NCBI RefSeq assembly: GCF_028023675.1
Contig: NZ_JAQIOZ010000004.1
Location: forward strand, 1 to 64,000
Source: Primorskyibacter aestuariivivens
GTDB taxonomy: Bacteria > Pseudomonadota > Alphaproteobacteria > Rhodobacterales > Rhodobacteraceae
DNA length: 64,000 nucleotides
Reading direction: 5' to 3'
The position numbers and the translations under genes were made by a program. Positions 45,562 to 54,410 of this stretch are shown here, piece by piece; the first letter of the stretch is position 1; each line of letters opens with the position of its first letter. The notes beneath the pieces are model-generated. The model ran no database searches. It was not told the origin of the DNA and was given only the letters and a program-made list of their open reading frames with translations.

Positions 45562-46158
45562 ATGCCCCCAAAACCGCCCCGCGCATGGCAACGGATGCTG
45601 TCTGGTCGCAGGCTCGACCTGCTGGACCCGACGCCCGTGGATATCGAGATCGAGGATATCGCCCACGGGTTGGCCTTTGTCGCACGCTGGAACGGACAGA
45701 CCGAAGGCGACTGGCCCTATTCCGTGGCGGAACATTCGCTGCTGGTCGAGGCACTTTTCACCCGCATGAACCCCAAGGCACCAGTGCGCTGGCAATTGGC
45801 GGCTCTTTTGCATGATGCGCCGGAATACGTGATCGGCGACATGATTTCGCCGGTGAAGGCGGCGGTTGGACCGGGCTATGGCGCGCTGGATGACCGGCTG
45901 ACGGCGGCGATTCACATCCGCTTTGGTCTGCCTGCGGTGCTGCCCGCCACCGTTAAGAAACAGATCAAGCGTGCCGACCGGGTCAGTGCCTGGATGGAAG
46001 CCGTGCAGATCGCCGGATTCAGTCAGAAAGAGGCCGATGGTTTCTTTGGCCGGCCCGATGCGACGCTCATTGAGGGGCTGGACATTTCGCTACGCCCGCC
46101 GCGGGTGGTGCGCGATGATTTTACCGCGCGCCACGCTGACCTATTGGCCGCGCTATGA
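45562..46158 (+). CDS. HD-domain hydrolase, YfbR-like (5'-nucleotidase family)
   Basis: A 198-residue HD protein. The metal residues appear in YSVAEHSLLVEAL, LLHDAPEYVIGDMISPVK and the KRADRVSAWMEA segment, a pattern seen in YfbR-like deoxyribonucleotide 5'-nucleotidases. GGAGG seven bases ahead fixes ATG 45562. It overlaps the acetyltransferase gene by four bases. Cleavage of dNMPs is a family inference. Confidence 0.84.
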   Translation: MPPKPPRAWQRMLSGRRLDLLDPTPVDIEIEDIAHGLAFVARWNGQTEGDWPYSVAEHSLLVEALFTRMNPKAPVRWQLAALLHDAPEYVIGDMISPVKAAVGPGYGALDDRLTAAIHIRFGLPAVLPATVKKQIKRADRVSAWMEAVQIAGFSQKEADGFFGRPDATLIEGLDISLRPPRVVRDDFTARHADLLAAL

Positions 46159-46646
46159 GCCGGGTGCATGTGGAACGCGTCTGTTCGGCCGATGCACGCG
46201 AGATGGCCGATCTTTTGAACGAGATCATCGAAATCGGCGGCACGACCGTCTTTCTCGATCCGCTGGGCCCCGATGACATTCGCGGCTGGATGGACAGCGC
46301 CGGGCCGCGCGGTCTGGGCGTGGCGGCGCGCGACGAGGATGGCGAAATGCTAGGGTTTCAATGGATCGACCCGCATCCAAACCTTGGGCCAGAGGTGGCA
46401 CAGATCGCCAGTTTCGTGAAACCGGGCAATACCCGGCTGGGCATTGGCAGCGCATTGTTTGACGCCACGCGACAGGCCACAAGGGTGCTGGGCTATGAAT
46501 GGATCGACGCCACGATCCGCGCCGACAATGAAAATGGTCTGGCCTATTACCAGAGCCGCGGGTTCGAGACCTACAAGACCGACCCGGACGCACGGCTGTC
46601 AGATGGGCGCAAAGTGGGCAAAATCTCCAAGCGTTACGATCTCTGA
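46155..46646 (+). CDS. GNAT family N-acetyltransferase
   Basis: A 163-residue GNAT enzyme. The motif RLGIGSALFDATRQATRVLGYEWIDATI contains the acetyl-CoA pyrophosphate-binding R/Q-x2-G-x-G/A loop, followed by NENGLAYYQSRGFETYK. The substrate is unknown. It is translationally coupled to the HD gene. Confidence 0.9.
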   Translation: MSRVHVERVCSADAREMADLLNEIIEIGGTTVFLDPLGPDDIRGWMDSAGPRGLGVAARDEDGEMLGFQWIDPHPNLGPEVAQIASFVKPGNTRLGIGSALFDATRQATRVLGYEWIDATIRADNENGLAYYQSRGFETYKTDPDARLSDGRKVGKISKRYDL

Positions 46647-46831
46647 GCCGCGGCAGAGCGCGCCATTGGACGGATTGAGAACCGGCTGGAAAAGACGCTG
46701 GTGATGCGCGCCCATATGGTCAGACGTTCTTTGTCAGTGGGCGGAGCAACAGGTTTCGCGCCGGGCAAAAGCCGTCCTGCGGCATCAAATCGTGAAACAG
46801 CACGTAGCAGGTTTGTGTCTGATGGGATCAT
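46634..46831 (-). CDS. Small hypothetical protein divergent from the LysR gene
   Basis: A 65-residue basic protein (MIPSDTNLLRAVSRFDAAGRL to RFSIRPMARSAAAQRS) without signal or membrane segment. The AGGA ribosome binding site lies eight bases before its ATG, which supports real translation. It faces the LysR gene across a 99-base gap and slightly overlaps the end of the acetyltransferase gene. In Rhodobacter the LysR regulator HvrB is next to a small gene; this could be its counterpart but the evidence is weak. Confidence 0.45.
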   Translation of the reverse strand: MIPSDTNLLRAVSRFDAAGRLLPGAKPVAPPTDKERLTIWARITSVFSSRFSIRPMARSAAAQRS

Positions 46832-46930
46832 GGCGCTTTCCTTTCACGGCAGCAGTTTCAATGGATTTATGCGTGAAATCGTGGAAAACTCAGAGTCAGG
46901 AATACTGATAGCCTGAAAGCTGATCTAACA

Positions 46931-47809
46931 ATGAATGCGATTGACTGGACCAAGCTGCCATCGCTCACCGCATTGCGGGCGTTCGATGCCACGGCGCGCA
47001 CGCGCAGTTTCAGCGCCGCCGCGCGCAGCCTGAATGTGACCCATGCGGCCGTGGCCCAGCAGGTCAGCGCGCTTGAGGTCCATATGGGTGTGACGCTAGT
47101 GGACCGTTCTCCGCGTGGTGTGGCGCTGACCCCGGCGGGACAAGTCCTTTCCGATCATCTGCAACAGGGCTTTGCGGCGATTGCCGATGGGGTCGGGCGG
47201 GTGCTGGAACAGGACCGGGCGCGACCGGTCCGCGTGACCACCACCAGCTATTTCGCCGAAGCCGTGATATTCCCGGACATCGCGGATTTCTGGCGCGACA
47301 ATCCGGATATCGAACTGTCCTTCACGCCTTCTGACACAACCATTGATCTTGTAGCTGAGGGCTATGACCTTGCCGTGCGGGCCGGGTACGGCAACTGGCC
47401 CGATCTGAGCGTCACGCATCTTCTCGACAGCCCGACATTGGCCTGCACCGCCCCGTCACTGGTGGATGATCCCGCAACGAACTGGGACAGGGTGCCCTGG
47501 CTTTTGCCCGCTGACAGCTTTTGGGAACGTGACGCGCTACAGGTTTCGGGAATTGATCCCGACAGCCTTACCATCACGGATCTGGGCAACCCGTCTCTTG
47601 AGATCCGCGCCGCAGAGGAAGGCGTGGGGCTTGTGCTTGAATCCCGGATCGACCTGAAGCGGCAGCTGGACCGGGGCACGCTGAAACCCGCGCCGATCCC
47701 GATCCGGCATGTGTCATCCTATTTCCTGGTAACACCGCCAAGGGAACCGCGCCCGGCGGTGCGCCAGTTCATGAATTGGCTGATCCGTACCTGCGGAGAC
47801 ACGCGTTAG
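46931..47809 (+). CDS. LysR family regulator, GcvA-like (candidate HvrB)
   Basis: A 292-residue LysR protein. The winged-helix DNA-binding head reads LPSLTALRAFDATARTRSFSAAARSLNVTHAAVAQQVSALE, the pattern of GcvA-type regulators, followed by a substrate-binding domain from about residue 95 (VTTTSYFAEAV, SFTPSDTTIDLVAEGYDLAVRAG). Its stop codon overlaps the convergent regA stop by three bases. In R. capsulatus the LysR regulator HvrB lies close to regA and activates ahcY; here ahcY lies 2.8 kb away, and this regulator is a candidate. Confidence 0.88.
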   Translation: MNAIDWTKLPSLTALRAFDATARTRSFSAAARSLNVTHAAVAQQVSALEVHMGVTLVDRSPRGVALTPAGQVLSDHLQQGFAAIADGVGRVLEQDRARPVRVTTTSYFAEAVIFPDIADFWRDNPDIELSFTPSDTTIDLVAEGYDLAVRAGYGNWPDLSVTHLLDSPTLACTAPSLVDDPATNWDRVPWLLPADSFWERDALQVSGIDPDSLTITDLGNPSLEIRAAEEGVGLVLESRIDLKRQLDRGTLKPAPIPIRHVSSYFLVTPPREPRPAVRQFMNWLIRTCGDTR

Positions 47810-48360
47810 CGCGGGCTGCGCTTGGCCAGGATGCGTTGCAATGTACGCCGATGCATGTTCAAGCGCCGCGCAGTTTCCGAGACGTTGCGATCACACAGCT
47901 CATAAACCCGCTGGATATGTTCCCAACGGACACGGTCCGCGCTCATCGGGTTCTCCGGCGGCGGTGGCAGATCATCCCCGGCGGCCAGCAGCGCGTTGGT
48001 GACATCCGTGGCGTCGGCCGGTTTCGAAAGGTAGTCAGTGGCACCGATCTTGACCGCCGCAACGGCAGTGGCAATCGCGCCATACCCCGTCAGGACAACG
48101 ACACGGCTGTCCGGACGCTTTTCACGCAACACCTCGACCACGTCCAGCCCGTTACCGTCCTCCAGTCTAAGGTCAACGACTGCATAGGCCGGCGGGCGTG
48201 CGGTTGCGATGGCCTTTCCGGCAGCAACCGAACCGGCGGTCTCCACTTCGAAGCCGCGTTTCTCCATGGCCTTGGCCAGGCGGCGCAGAAACGGCTCATC
48301 GTCATCCACCAGTAGCAGTGACTTGTCTTCGCCGATATCTTGCAAATTGGTGTCGGCCAC
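47806..48360 (-). CDS. regA: Redox response regulator RegA/PrrA/ActR
   Basis: A 184-residue response regulator, exactly the RegA length. The receiver has LLLVDDDEPFLRRL with acidic pocket residues, D63 in VVDLRLEDGNG as the phosphorylation site, and VLTGYGAIATAVAAVKIGATDYLSKP. After a PPPP linker, a Fis-type helix-turn-helix (WEHIQRVYELCDRNVSETARRLNMHRRTLQRIL) ends the protein. The start is GTG 48360, with GGAGG before it. RegA controls respiration, photosynthesis, nitrogen and carbon fixation genes in response to redox state. senC is upstream in the same direction. Confidence 0.96.
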   Translation of the reverse strand: MADTNLQDIGEDKSLLLVDDDEPFLRRLAKAMEKRGFEVETAGSVAAGKAIATARPPAYAVVDLRLEDGNGLDVVEVLREKRPDSRVVVLTGYGAIATAVAAVKIGATDYLSKPADATDVTNALLAAGDDLPPPPENPMSADRVRWEHIQRVYELCDRNVSETARRLNMHRRTLQRILAKRSPR

Positions 48361-48478
48361 GCGGCAATCCTCCCTGAACTCCAAGGGGATTATCTCTGCG
48401 TGAATTCCGGGTGTCAAACCGAACTATGGTTGCATGGGCAACAATGTTGCGTTGAGCCGCGCTTTCTACAGAAGAAAC

Positions 48479-49102
48479 TTAGCTCGCGGCATCGATGAAA
48501 CACTGCGTGGTGTCCGCCATTGCCTCGGATGACACATCACGGCGGAAATATTCGACGAACCCGTGATCCGGCAAAACCAGATAGGAAAAGGTCGAGTGAT
48601 CCACGAGGTAATACTCGTCCTCAGCGTCCTGCTTCTTGTAGTAGGTGCGATAGGCCTGGCTTGCCGCCTTGACCTGTTCGGGCGACCCGGTCAGCCCGAT
48701 CATCCGTTCATGTAGGTTATAGGCGAAGTCCCCGACGACCTCGGGTGTATCGCGCTCCGGATCAATGGAAATGAAGACCGGCGTCACGATATCGCCGCGC
48801 TGTTCCAGGATATCCACCGCCTCGGCGTTGCGCGCGGTATCGAGCGGGCAGACATCCGGGCAGAACGTATATCCGAAATAGAGAATCGACGGACCGGTGA
48901 TCACGTCGGTATCCGTCACGGTTTCACCCTTTGCATTGACCAGCTCAAAAGGACCACCAATTGCATTGGTACCCCCGGCAACCTGCCCGGTCCGGCATTG
49001 GGCGAAGGGATCCGCGCCAGGATCAGGTTGCGACGCGTACCAAAGCCCGCCTACAAGGGCGACAACGGCTGCCGATGCGAATAATGCGGCGGTTCGGACC
49101 AT
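48479..49102 (-). CDS. senC: SenC/PrrC-type SCO1 copper protein
   Basis: A 207-residue membrane-anchored thioredoxin-like protein: an N-terminal anchor (LFASAAVVALVGGLWYA), then the copper-binding FCPDVC (C81, C85) and H169 in VDHSTFSYL, the SCO1 set. These proteins load copper on cytochrome c oxidase and, in Rhodobacter, affect RegB signalling. AGGAG lies seven bases before ATG 49102. It sits between regB (divergent) and regA. Confidence 0.94.
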   Translation of the reverse strand: MVRTAALFASAAVVALVGGLWYASQPDPGADPFAQCRTGQVAGGTNAIGGPFELVNAKGETVTDTDVITGPSILYFGYTFCPDVCPLDTARNAEAVDILEQRGDIVTPVFISIDPERDTPEVVGDFAYNLHERMIGLTGSPEQVKAASQAYRTYYKKQDAEDEYYLVDHSTFSYLVLPDHGFVEYFRRDVSSEAMADTTQCFIDAAS

Positions 49103-49192
49103 GAGGGGCTCCTGACTGGATGATTGTGTTGAATGAATGCTCAGGGACACGTAACAATCCCACCGTCCGGATCAAGTGACGAAAGCGCGCAG

Positions 49193-50590
49193 ATGACAGA
49201 CCCGACACCGGCCTTCCTGACTGAGCATCGCCGTGGAAACTGGGTGCGCCTGCGCACGTTGATCATGTTGCGCTGGATTGCCATCGTGGGTCAGCTCGTG
49301 GCACTGATCGTGGCGCAGCGTATGTACAACCTCACCCTGGAAATTGGCCTGTGCTATCTGGCGATTGGCATTTCCGTGGTCGGCAACCTGATCGCGATTG
49401 CCGTTTTCCCGGAAAACAAACGGTTGAGCGAATCCGAGAACATCATGATGGTGTTGTTCGATCTGCTGCAGCTTAGCTTCCTGCTCTATCTGACCGGCGG
49501 GCTGCATAACCCCTTTTCGCTTCTGATCCTGGGACCGGTTCTGATTTCCGCAGCAGTGCTGACCACGGGACCCACGATCTTTATCGGGATCATCGCGATC
49601 CTGCTGGTTTCGCTTCTGGCGGTATATCACCTGCCGCTTCGGACCGAATACGGGTTCATCCTGCGCATTCCCAATATTTTCATCTTTGGCAAATGGCTCG
49701 CGCTGGTGATCGCCATCGTGTTTCTGTCCGCCTATTCGAGACGTGTCACGAACGAGATGCACACCATGTCGGACGCGGTCGCCGCAACGCAGATGGCGCT
49801 CGCGCGTGAACAGAAGCTTACCGATCTGACCGGTGTTGTCGCCGCTGCTGCGCATGAGTTGGGAACACCGCTTGCGACCATCAAGCTGACTAGTTCGGAG
49901 CTTGCGGAAGAGTTGATCGACCAGCCCGAACTTTATGAAGACGCACAATTGATCCGTGATCAGGCAGACCGCTGTCGCGATATCCTTCGGTCAATGGGAC
50001 GGGCGGGCAAGGCCGACATGCAAGTCCGCACCACACCTTTGAGTGAACTGATCCGCGAAGCCGCCGAACCGCATGAAAACCGCGGCAAGGACATACATTT
50101 TGACTATACCCCGGGGCCGGGCGGTGACTACGGCGTCCCGACAATCCAGCGGCAGCCCGAAATCATCCACGGCTTGCGCAACCTGATTCAGAACGCTGTG
50201 GATTTTGCGCGGGCCAATGTCTGGATCGAAGCGATGTGGACAGACGACCTTATCTCTATCCGGATCGTCGATGACGGGTCGGGGTATCCGCCCCAGTTGA
50301 TTGGCCGTATCGGCGACCCGTTTGTCCGCAAAAGGCGCAGCGAGCGAGATCTCAAGAAACGCCCCGGATACGAGGGAATGGGATTGGGACTGTTCATCGC
50401 CAAGACTTTGCTGGAACGCTCTGGTGCAGAGCTGAGCTTTGCTAATGGGTCCGACCCTTATCAGCCACGTGAGATGCAGCATGAGAAATGCGGGGCTGTG
50501 GTCGAAGTTGTCTGGCCGCTGAGCAAGGTCGCGTCCCGGACCGGGCGCGACTCCGTCCCGCTTGGTGACAACCAACCAATTGAAATCTGA
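49193..50590 (+). CDS. regB: Redox sensor histidine kinase RegB/PrrB/ActS
   Basis: A 465-residue kinase with six N-terminal membrane segments, including the quinone-site signature GGLHNPF (102-108), H221 in AAAHELGTPLATIKL as phosphorylated His, redox Cys261 in DQADRCRDIL (matching R. capsulatus Cys265), and an ATP-binding domain with NLIQNAVDFA and GMGLGLFIAKTLL. It phosphorylates RegA when the quinone pool and oxygen are low. ATG 49193 is used; the leader diverges from senC, as in R. capsulatus. Confidence 0.96.
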   Translation: MTDPTPAFLTEHRRGNWVRLRTLIMLRWIAIVGQLVALIVAQRMYNLTLEIGLCYLAIGISVVGNLIAIAVFPENKRLSESENIMMVLFDLLQLSFLLYLTGGLHNPFSLLILGPVLISAAVLTTGPTIFIGIIAILLVSLLAVYHLPLRTEYGFILRIPNIFIFGKWLALVIAIVFLSAYSRRVTNEMHTMSDAVAATQMALAREQKLTDLTGVVAAAAHELGTPLATIKLTSSELAEELIDQPELYEDAQLIRDQADRCRDILRSMGRAGKADMQVRTTPLSELIREAAEPHENRGKDIHFDYTPGPGGDYGVPTIQRQPEIIHGLRNLIQNAVDFARANVWIEAMWTDDLISIRIVDDGSGYPPQLIGRIGDPFVRKRRSERDLKKRPGYEGMGLGLFIAKTLLERSGAELSFANGSDPYQPREMQHEKCGAVVEVVWPLSKVASRTGRDSVPLGDNQPIEI

Positions 50591-50640
50591 CAGTTCCCCG
50601 AACCGTAAGCTGCGAGAAAAGCACGCTATTTCGGTCGCGA

Positions 50641-50656
50641 TTAAGCCTTTGTTAAC
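50641..50656 (+). promoter_or_regulatory. Candidate CtrA-binding site
   Basis: The bases TTAAG-CCTTT-GTTAAC match the CtrA consensus (TTAA-N7-TTAAC) with exact spacing. They lie 37 bases before the ATG of the PAS-domain gene, where they could overlap its promoter. CtrA governs cell-cycle and motility genes in Alphaproteobacteria. Confidence 0.6.
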
Positions 50657-50692
50657 CATTGCAGCACAGATTGCATGCGATTGGAGGCTCCG

Positions 50693-52249
50693 ATGTTTGA
50701 TTTCGTGACCGGCCCCGAAGCCGCTGTCCTGATCGTTGCGACATTGCTCGGGTGCTTGTTCACCGTTTCCATCGTAGGTTGGGGCAAGCTGCATCACCAG
50801 CCCTCTGCCGCGACGCAGAGCCCGTCTGACGCCTCGGTCTCTTGCCTGATCGCCAATGATGAGGTGCTGGACATGTCTCCGGCGGCGGAACTTTTGATAG
50901 GAGACACAGCGCGCGCAGATGAAAGCGGCTGGGAAACGATCCGCCGAACGCTTGGCCCGCGTTTCGGTACGTTGCCGGACATGCCCGAAGATCTGTTTTC
51001 CGGCGACACCGGCCCCGCGGTTGCAATACCCGCACGCAGGACAAATGACAGTGGCCAGCTTTTGTTCAGACGGGCCGGGCCCAATATCCGCATGTCCCTG
51101 CTCGACAAGCTGCCGACGGAGCTGGAACAGCAGGTCATGTCCGAAACCCGGCAGGAACTGGGCATTCTGCGCAACGCGATTGACCGCGCGCCCTATCCCG
51201 TTTGGATCGTCTCGGCCGACAACGAAGTGACATGGTCGAACCGCGCGTATCGGTCTCTTGTGAGCCGGCTGGTAAACAACAGGCAGGCTCCGGCGACGGC
51301 ACCGCTCTTTGTCGTAGACCAATCAGCCGATGATCAGGCCCCTGTCCGCGTACCCCTGCAAACCGGCGACGGATCGCAAAGGCTTTGGTACGAGGTGATT
51401 TCCCGTCCCTACCGCGACGGAATGGTGAGTTTTGCCAGCAATATCGACGCCGTGGTCAATGCTGAAATCGCCCAACGTAATTTCGTACAGACCCTGACCA
51501 AAACCTTCGCCCAATTGTCCATTGGTCTGGCAATTTTCGACCGCAAACAGCAATTGGCCCTGTTCAATCCTGCGCTTATTGACCTGACGGTCCTGCCCGC
51601 CGATTTCCTGTCCTCGCGCCCGGACCTTCTGACCTTTTTCGATCATTTGCGCGATGCCCGGATCATGCCGGAGCCCAAGAATTACACCTCTTGGCGGGAC
51701 AAGATGACCGAACTTGTCGAAGCGGCACGGGACGGGCGCTACAGCGAGACCTGGAACCTGCCCTCCGGTCTGACCTATCGGGTGCATGGAAAACCGCACC
51801 CCGATGGTGCCGTCGCGTTTCTTTTCGAAGATATCAGCGCGGAAATATCGCTCACCCGGCGGTTCCGTGCCGATCTCGAGCTTTGCCACGCTATTCTTGA
51901 TCGCCAGAAACAGGCTGTCGCCGTGTTCTCTCAATCCGGGGTGCTGACCTTTTCCAACGCCACTTTTCGCGACCTTTGGGACTGGGACCCTGACGGCCAC
52001 CTGAGCGAAACCAGCCTTGAAGACAGCCGTGCCATCTGGGAGGATCGCTGCAGCCAGCCGCCCGGCTTGCAGCGCCTGCGAGACTTTGTTCACGGCACGT
52101 CTGACCACGGTGCATGGAGCGAAAAGCTTCAGCACAACAAACTCGGGCCGATGACATTGCGGGCCGAGCGCCTGCCAGGCGGCGCCAGCATGCTGACCTT
52201 TGACATGGCGCAGCAGGCAGAGCTTGCATCGCCGCCGCCCGGCGCGTGA
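50693..52249 (+). CDS. PAS-domain signalling protein without kinase domain
   Basis: A 518-residue protein with one N-terminal membrane segment (AVLIVATLLGCLFTVSIVGW), then several PAS-like units: one near residue 60 (CLIANDEVLDMSPAAELL), a second near 175 (NAIDRAPYPVWIVSADNEVTWSN), a third near 275 (LSIGLAIFDRKQQLALFNPAL), and a fourth near 405 (QKQAVAVFSQSGVLTFSNATF). No histidine-kinase, GGDEF, EAL or HTH domain follows, so it must signal through a partner. GGAGG before ATG 50693 fixes the start. A candidate CtrA site precedes it. Confidence 0.82.
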   Translation: MFDFVTGPEAAVLIVATLLGCLFTVSIVGWGKLHHQPSAATQSPSDASVSCLIANDEVLDMSPAAELLIGDTARADESGWETIRRTLGPRFGTLPDMPEDLFSGDTGPAVAIPARRTNDSGQLLFRRAGPNIRMSLLDKLPTELEQQVMSETRQELGILRNAIDRAPYPVWIVSADNEVTWSNRAYRSLVSRLVNNRQAPATAPLFVVDQSADDQAPVRVPLQTGDGSQRLWYEVISRPYRDGMVSFASNIDAVVNAEIAQRNFVQTLTKTFAQLSIGLAIFDRKQQLALFNPALIDLTVLPADFLSSRPDLLTFFDHLRDARIMPEPKNYTSWRDKMTELVEAARDGRYSETWNLPSGLTYRVHGKPHPDGAVAFLFEDISAEISLTRRFRADLELCHAILDRQKQAVAVFSQSGVLTFSNATFRDLWDWDPDGHLSETSLEDSRAIWEDRCSQPPGLQRLRDFVHGTSDHGAWSEKLQHNKLGPMTLRAERLPGGASMLTFDMAQQAELASPPPGA

Positions 52250-52291
52250 ATTCCGGTTTCCACCGTTCCGAATGCGTTTTACTGTCCCTGC

Positions 52292-52768
52292 ATGGACGAG
52301 ACCCCCTTTGATATTCGGCACTTGCATGGCCCGGACGAGACCGGCGCGCTGGCCCGCCATATTGCCCCGCTGCTGGGTCCCGGCGATGTCATCCTGCTCG
52401 AAGGGGAGATCGGCGCGGGCAAGTCCCATTTCGCCCGCTGCCTGATCCAAACGCTCCTTGATCATCCCGAAGATGTCCCCTCGCCAACCTTCACGCTGGT
52501 CCAGACCTATGACACGCCCGCGGGCGAGATCTGGCATGCCGATCTCTACCGTCTTGGCGATGTGAGCGAGGTGGACGAGCTTGGCCTGCTTGAGGCATTC
52601 GATACGGCCATTTGTCTCGTGGAATGGCCCGACCGGTTGGGACCGGATGCGCCCAAAGATGCGCTGTGGCTGCGATTTGCGCCGGGCCAAACGGAACAGG
52701 AGCGTCGCCTGAGCTGGCAGTATATGTCCCCGAAATGGGCCAAAATCGCAGAGGCGATCCGGCAATGA
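52292..52768 (+). CDS. tsaE: tRNA threonylcarbamoyladenosine synthesis ATPase TsaE
   Basis: A 158-residue TsaE with the Walker A LLEGEIGAGKSHFARCL (P-loop), VPSPTFTLVQTYD, IWHADLYRLGDVSEVDELGL and VEWPDRLG motifs. It drives TsaBD in t6A synthesis. The partner TsaD gene lies at 4221. The amgK start overlaps its stop, so tsaE begins the operon tsaE-amgK-murU-addB-addA. Confidence 0.95.
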   Translation: MDETPFDIRHLHGPDETGALARHIAPLLGPGDVILLEGEIGAGKSHFARCLIQTLLDHPEDVPSPTFTLVQTYDTPAGEIWHADLYRLGDVSEVDELGLLEAFDTAICLVEWPDRLGPDAPKDALWLRFAPGQTEQERRLSWQYMSPKWAKIAEAIRQ

Positions 52769-53730
52769 CCCGCGACGCGCAAATCGCGGGTTTTCTCGCA
52801 GAGGCCGGTCATGGCACCGCGCGGCGTGTTCCCTTGGCAGGCGATGCTTCGGCGCGCCGCTACGAGCGCATCGTGACGGACATTGGCGACAGCCTGATCC
52901 TCATGGATGCCGACCCCGCCACCGGCGAAGACACCCGCGCCTTTCTGGACATCCGCGCGCATCTGTTCCGCTACGGCTTTTCTGCCCCGGCGGTGTTTGC
53001 CGAAGACACCCAAGCTGGTCTCCTGCTGCTTGAGGATTTCGGCGATGACGTCTTTGCCCGCGTCATGGACCGGGACCCGTCCCGCGAGCGCCCGCTCTAC
53101 CGTCTGGCGGCGGATTGCCTGTCCCGGCTGCACGAAAAACCCCTGCCCGAGGGAATGCTGCCCATGGACGCGCCCGCGCTGGCCGCGATGATTGAACCGG
53201 CCTTTTCGCATTATGCACCCGAGTGCTCTGACCTTTTGCCCGACGCCGTGACGGCGTTCACCGAAGCGCTTCAACCGGTGACAGAGGTGCAACCGGTCCT
53301 GGCCTTGCGCGATTTTCACGCCGAGAACATGGTCTTGCTCTCGGGCAGACACGGGGACAGGCAGGTTGGGCTTCTGGATTTTCAGGACGCCTTTGTCACC
53401 CACCCGGCCTATGATCTTGTCTCCATGCTTCAGGACGCGCGCCGGGACCTGAGCGACGGGGTCGAAGAGGAAACGCTCGGTTATTTCATCACGACAACCA
53501 AGACCGATGATGCAGCCTTCCGGCACGCCTATGCCGCGCTGGGCGCGCAGCGGAACCTGCGCATTCTCGGGGTGTTCTCGCGGCTGGCCAAGGCACGGGG
53601 CAAACCACAATACCTCGCCCTGCAGCCGCGGGTCTGGCGGCATGTGTGGCAAAACCTGCAGCACCCGGCCCTGCATCGGCTGCGCGATGTCCTTGGCAGT
53701 TTGCCTGCGCCCGAAACGGGGGAAACATGA
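52765..53730 (+). CDS. amgK: Amino sugar kinase AmgK-like (APH family)
   Basis: A 321-residue aminoglycoside-phosphotransferase fold kinase. Motifs visible are PLAGDASARRYERI at the N-terminus, LLLLEDFGDDVF as hinge, ALRDFHAENMVLL (catalytic Asp) and VGLLDFQDAFVTHPAYDL (metal Asp). In Pseudomonas AmgK phosphorylates the anomeric carbon of MurNAc and GlcNAc for cell-wall recycling. The next gene is the MurU-type nucleotidyltransferase, the expected partner. ATGA overlaps at both ends. Confidence 0.9.
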   Translation: MTRDAQIAGFLAEAGHGTARRVPLAGDASARRYERIVTDIGDSLILMDADPATGEDTRAFLDIRAHLFRYGFSAPAVFAEDTQAGLLLLEDFGDDVFARVMDRDPSRERPLYRLAADCLSRLHEKPLPEGMLPMDAPALAAMIEPAFSHYAPECSDLLPDAVTAFTEALQPVTEVQPVLALRDFHAENMVLLSGRHGDRQVGLLDFQDAFVTHPAYDLVSMLQDARRDLSDGVEEETLGYFITTTKTDDAAFRHAYAALGAQRNLRILGVFSRLAKARGKPQYLALQPRVWRHVWQNLQHPALHRLRDVLGSLPAPETGET

Positions 53731-54410
53731 CACGACCCGACGCAGCCCTGTTGTTCGCGGCGGGTTTTGGCACGCGTATGCGCCCGCTCACCGATACGCG
53801 GCCCAAACCGCTGATCGAGGTAGCGGGGCAGCCATTGCTGGATCATGCGCTGGCGCTGGTCGAGCCGCTGGGCCTGTCGCGGGTGGTGGTGAACACCCAT
53901 TACAAGGGCGAGATGATCGCAAAGCACCTGTCGGGACGTGACATTGCCCTTTCTCATGAAGCCCCCGAAGTTTTGGAAACCGGCGGCGGGCTGAAACAGG
54001 CGCTGCCGCTATTGGGTGAAGGGCCTGTGTTCACGCTCAATACCGATGCGGTGTGGCGCGGCCCCAACCCGCTGCAGATGCTGGCCGACGCGTGGGACCC
54101 CACGCGCATGGATGCGCTTTTGCTCTGTATTCCGCCGCAACAGGCGCACGGGCATTCGGGTGCCGGGGATTTCCTGCTGGGTCCCGAGGGGCGCATCACG
54201 CGCGGACCGGGGCTGATCTATTCCGGGGTGCAGATCATCAAACCGGGCGGGCTGCACGATATCCGCGACACCGTGTTTTCCCTGTGGTCGCTCTGGCAGC
54301 CGATGCTAGAGGCCGGACGTATGTTCGGCCTGCCTTTTTCCGGGCAATGGTGCGATGTGGGCCACCCCGACGGGATCCGGATCGCCGAAAGGATGCTGAG
54401 CGATGTTTGA
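53727..54410 (+). CDS. murU: MurU-like sugar-1-phosphate nucleotidyltransferase
   Basis: A 227-residue nucleotidyltransferase: LLFAAGFGTRMRPLTDTRPKPLIEVAGQP is the NTP-binding loop, followed by NTHYKGEMI, ETGGGLKQALPLLGE, NTDAVWRG (metal Asp) and WCDVGHPDGI. With AmgK it turns recycled MurNAc 1-phosphate into UDP-MurNAc, bypassing the fosfomycin-sensitive MurA step. It overlaps amgK by four and addB by eight bases. Confidence 0.9.
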   Translation: MTRPDAALLFAAGFGTRMRPLTDTRPKPLIEVAGQPLLDHALALVEPLGLSRVVVNTHYKGEMIAKHLSGRDIALSHEAPEVLETGGGLKQALPLLGEGPVFTLNTDAVWRGPNPLQMLADAWDPTRMDALLLCIPPQQAHGHSGAGDFLLGPEGRITRGPGLIYSGVQIIKPGGLHDIRDTVFSLWSLWQPMLEAGRMFGLPFSGQWCDVGHPDGIRIAERMLSDV

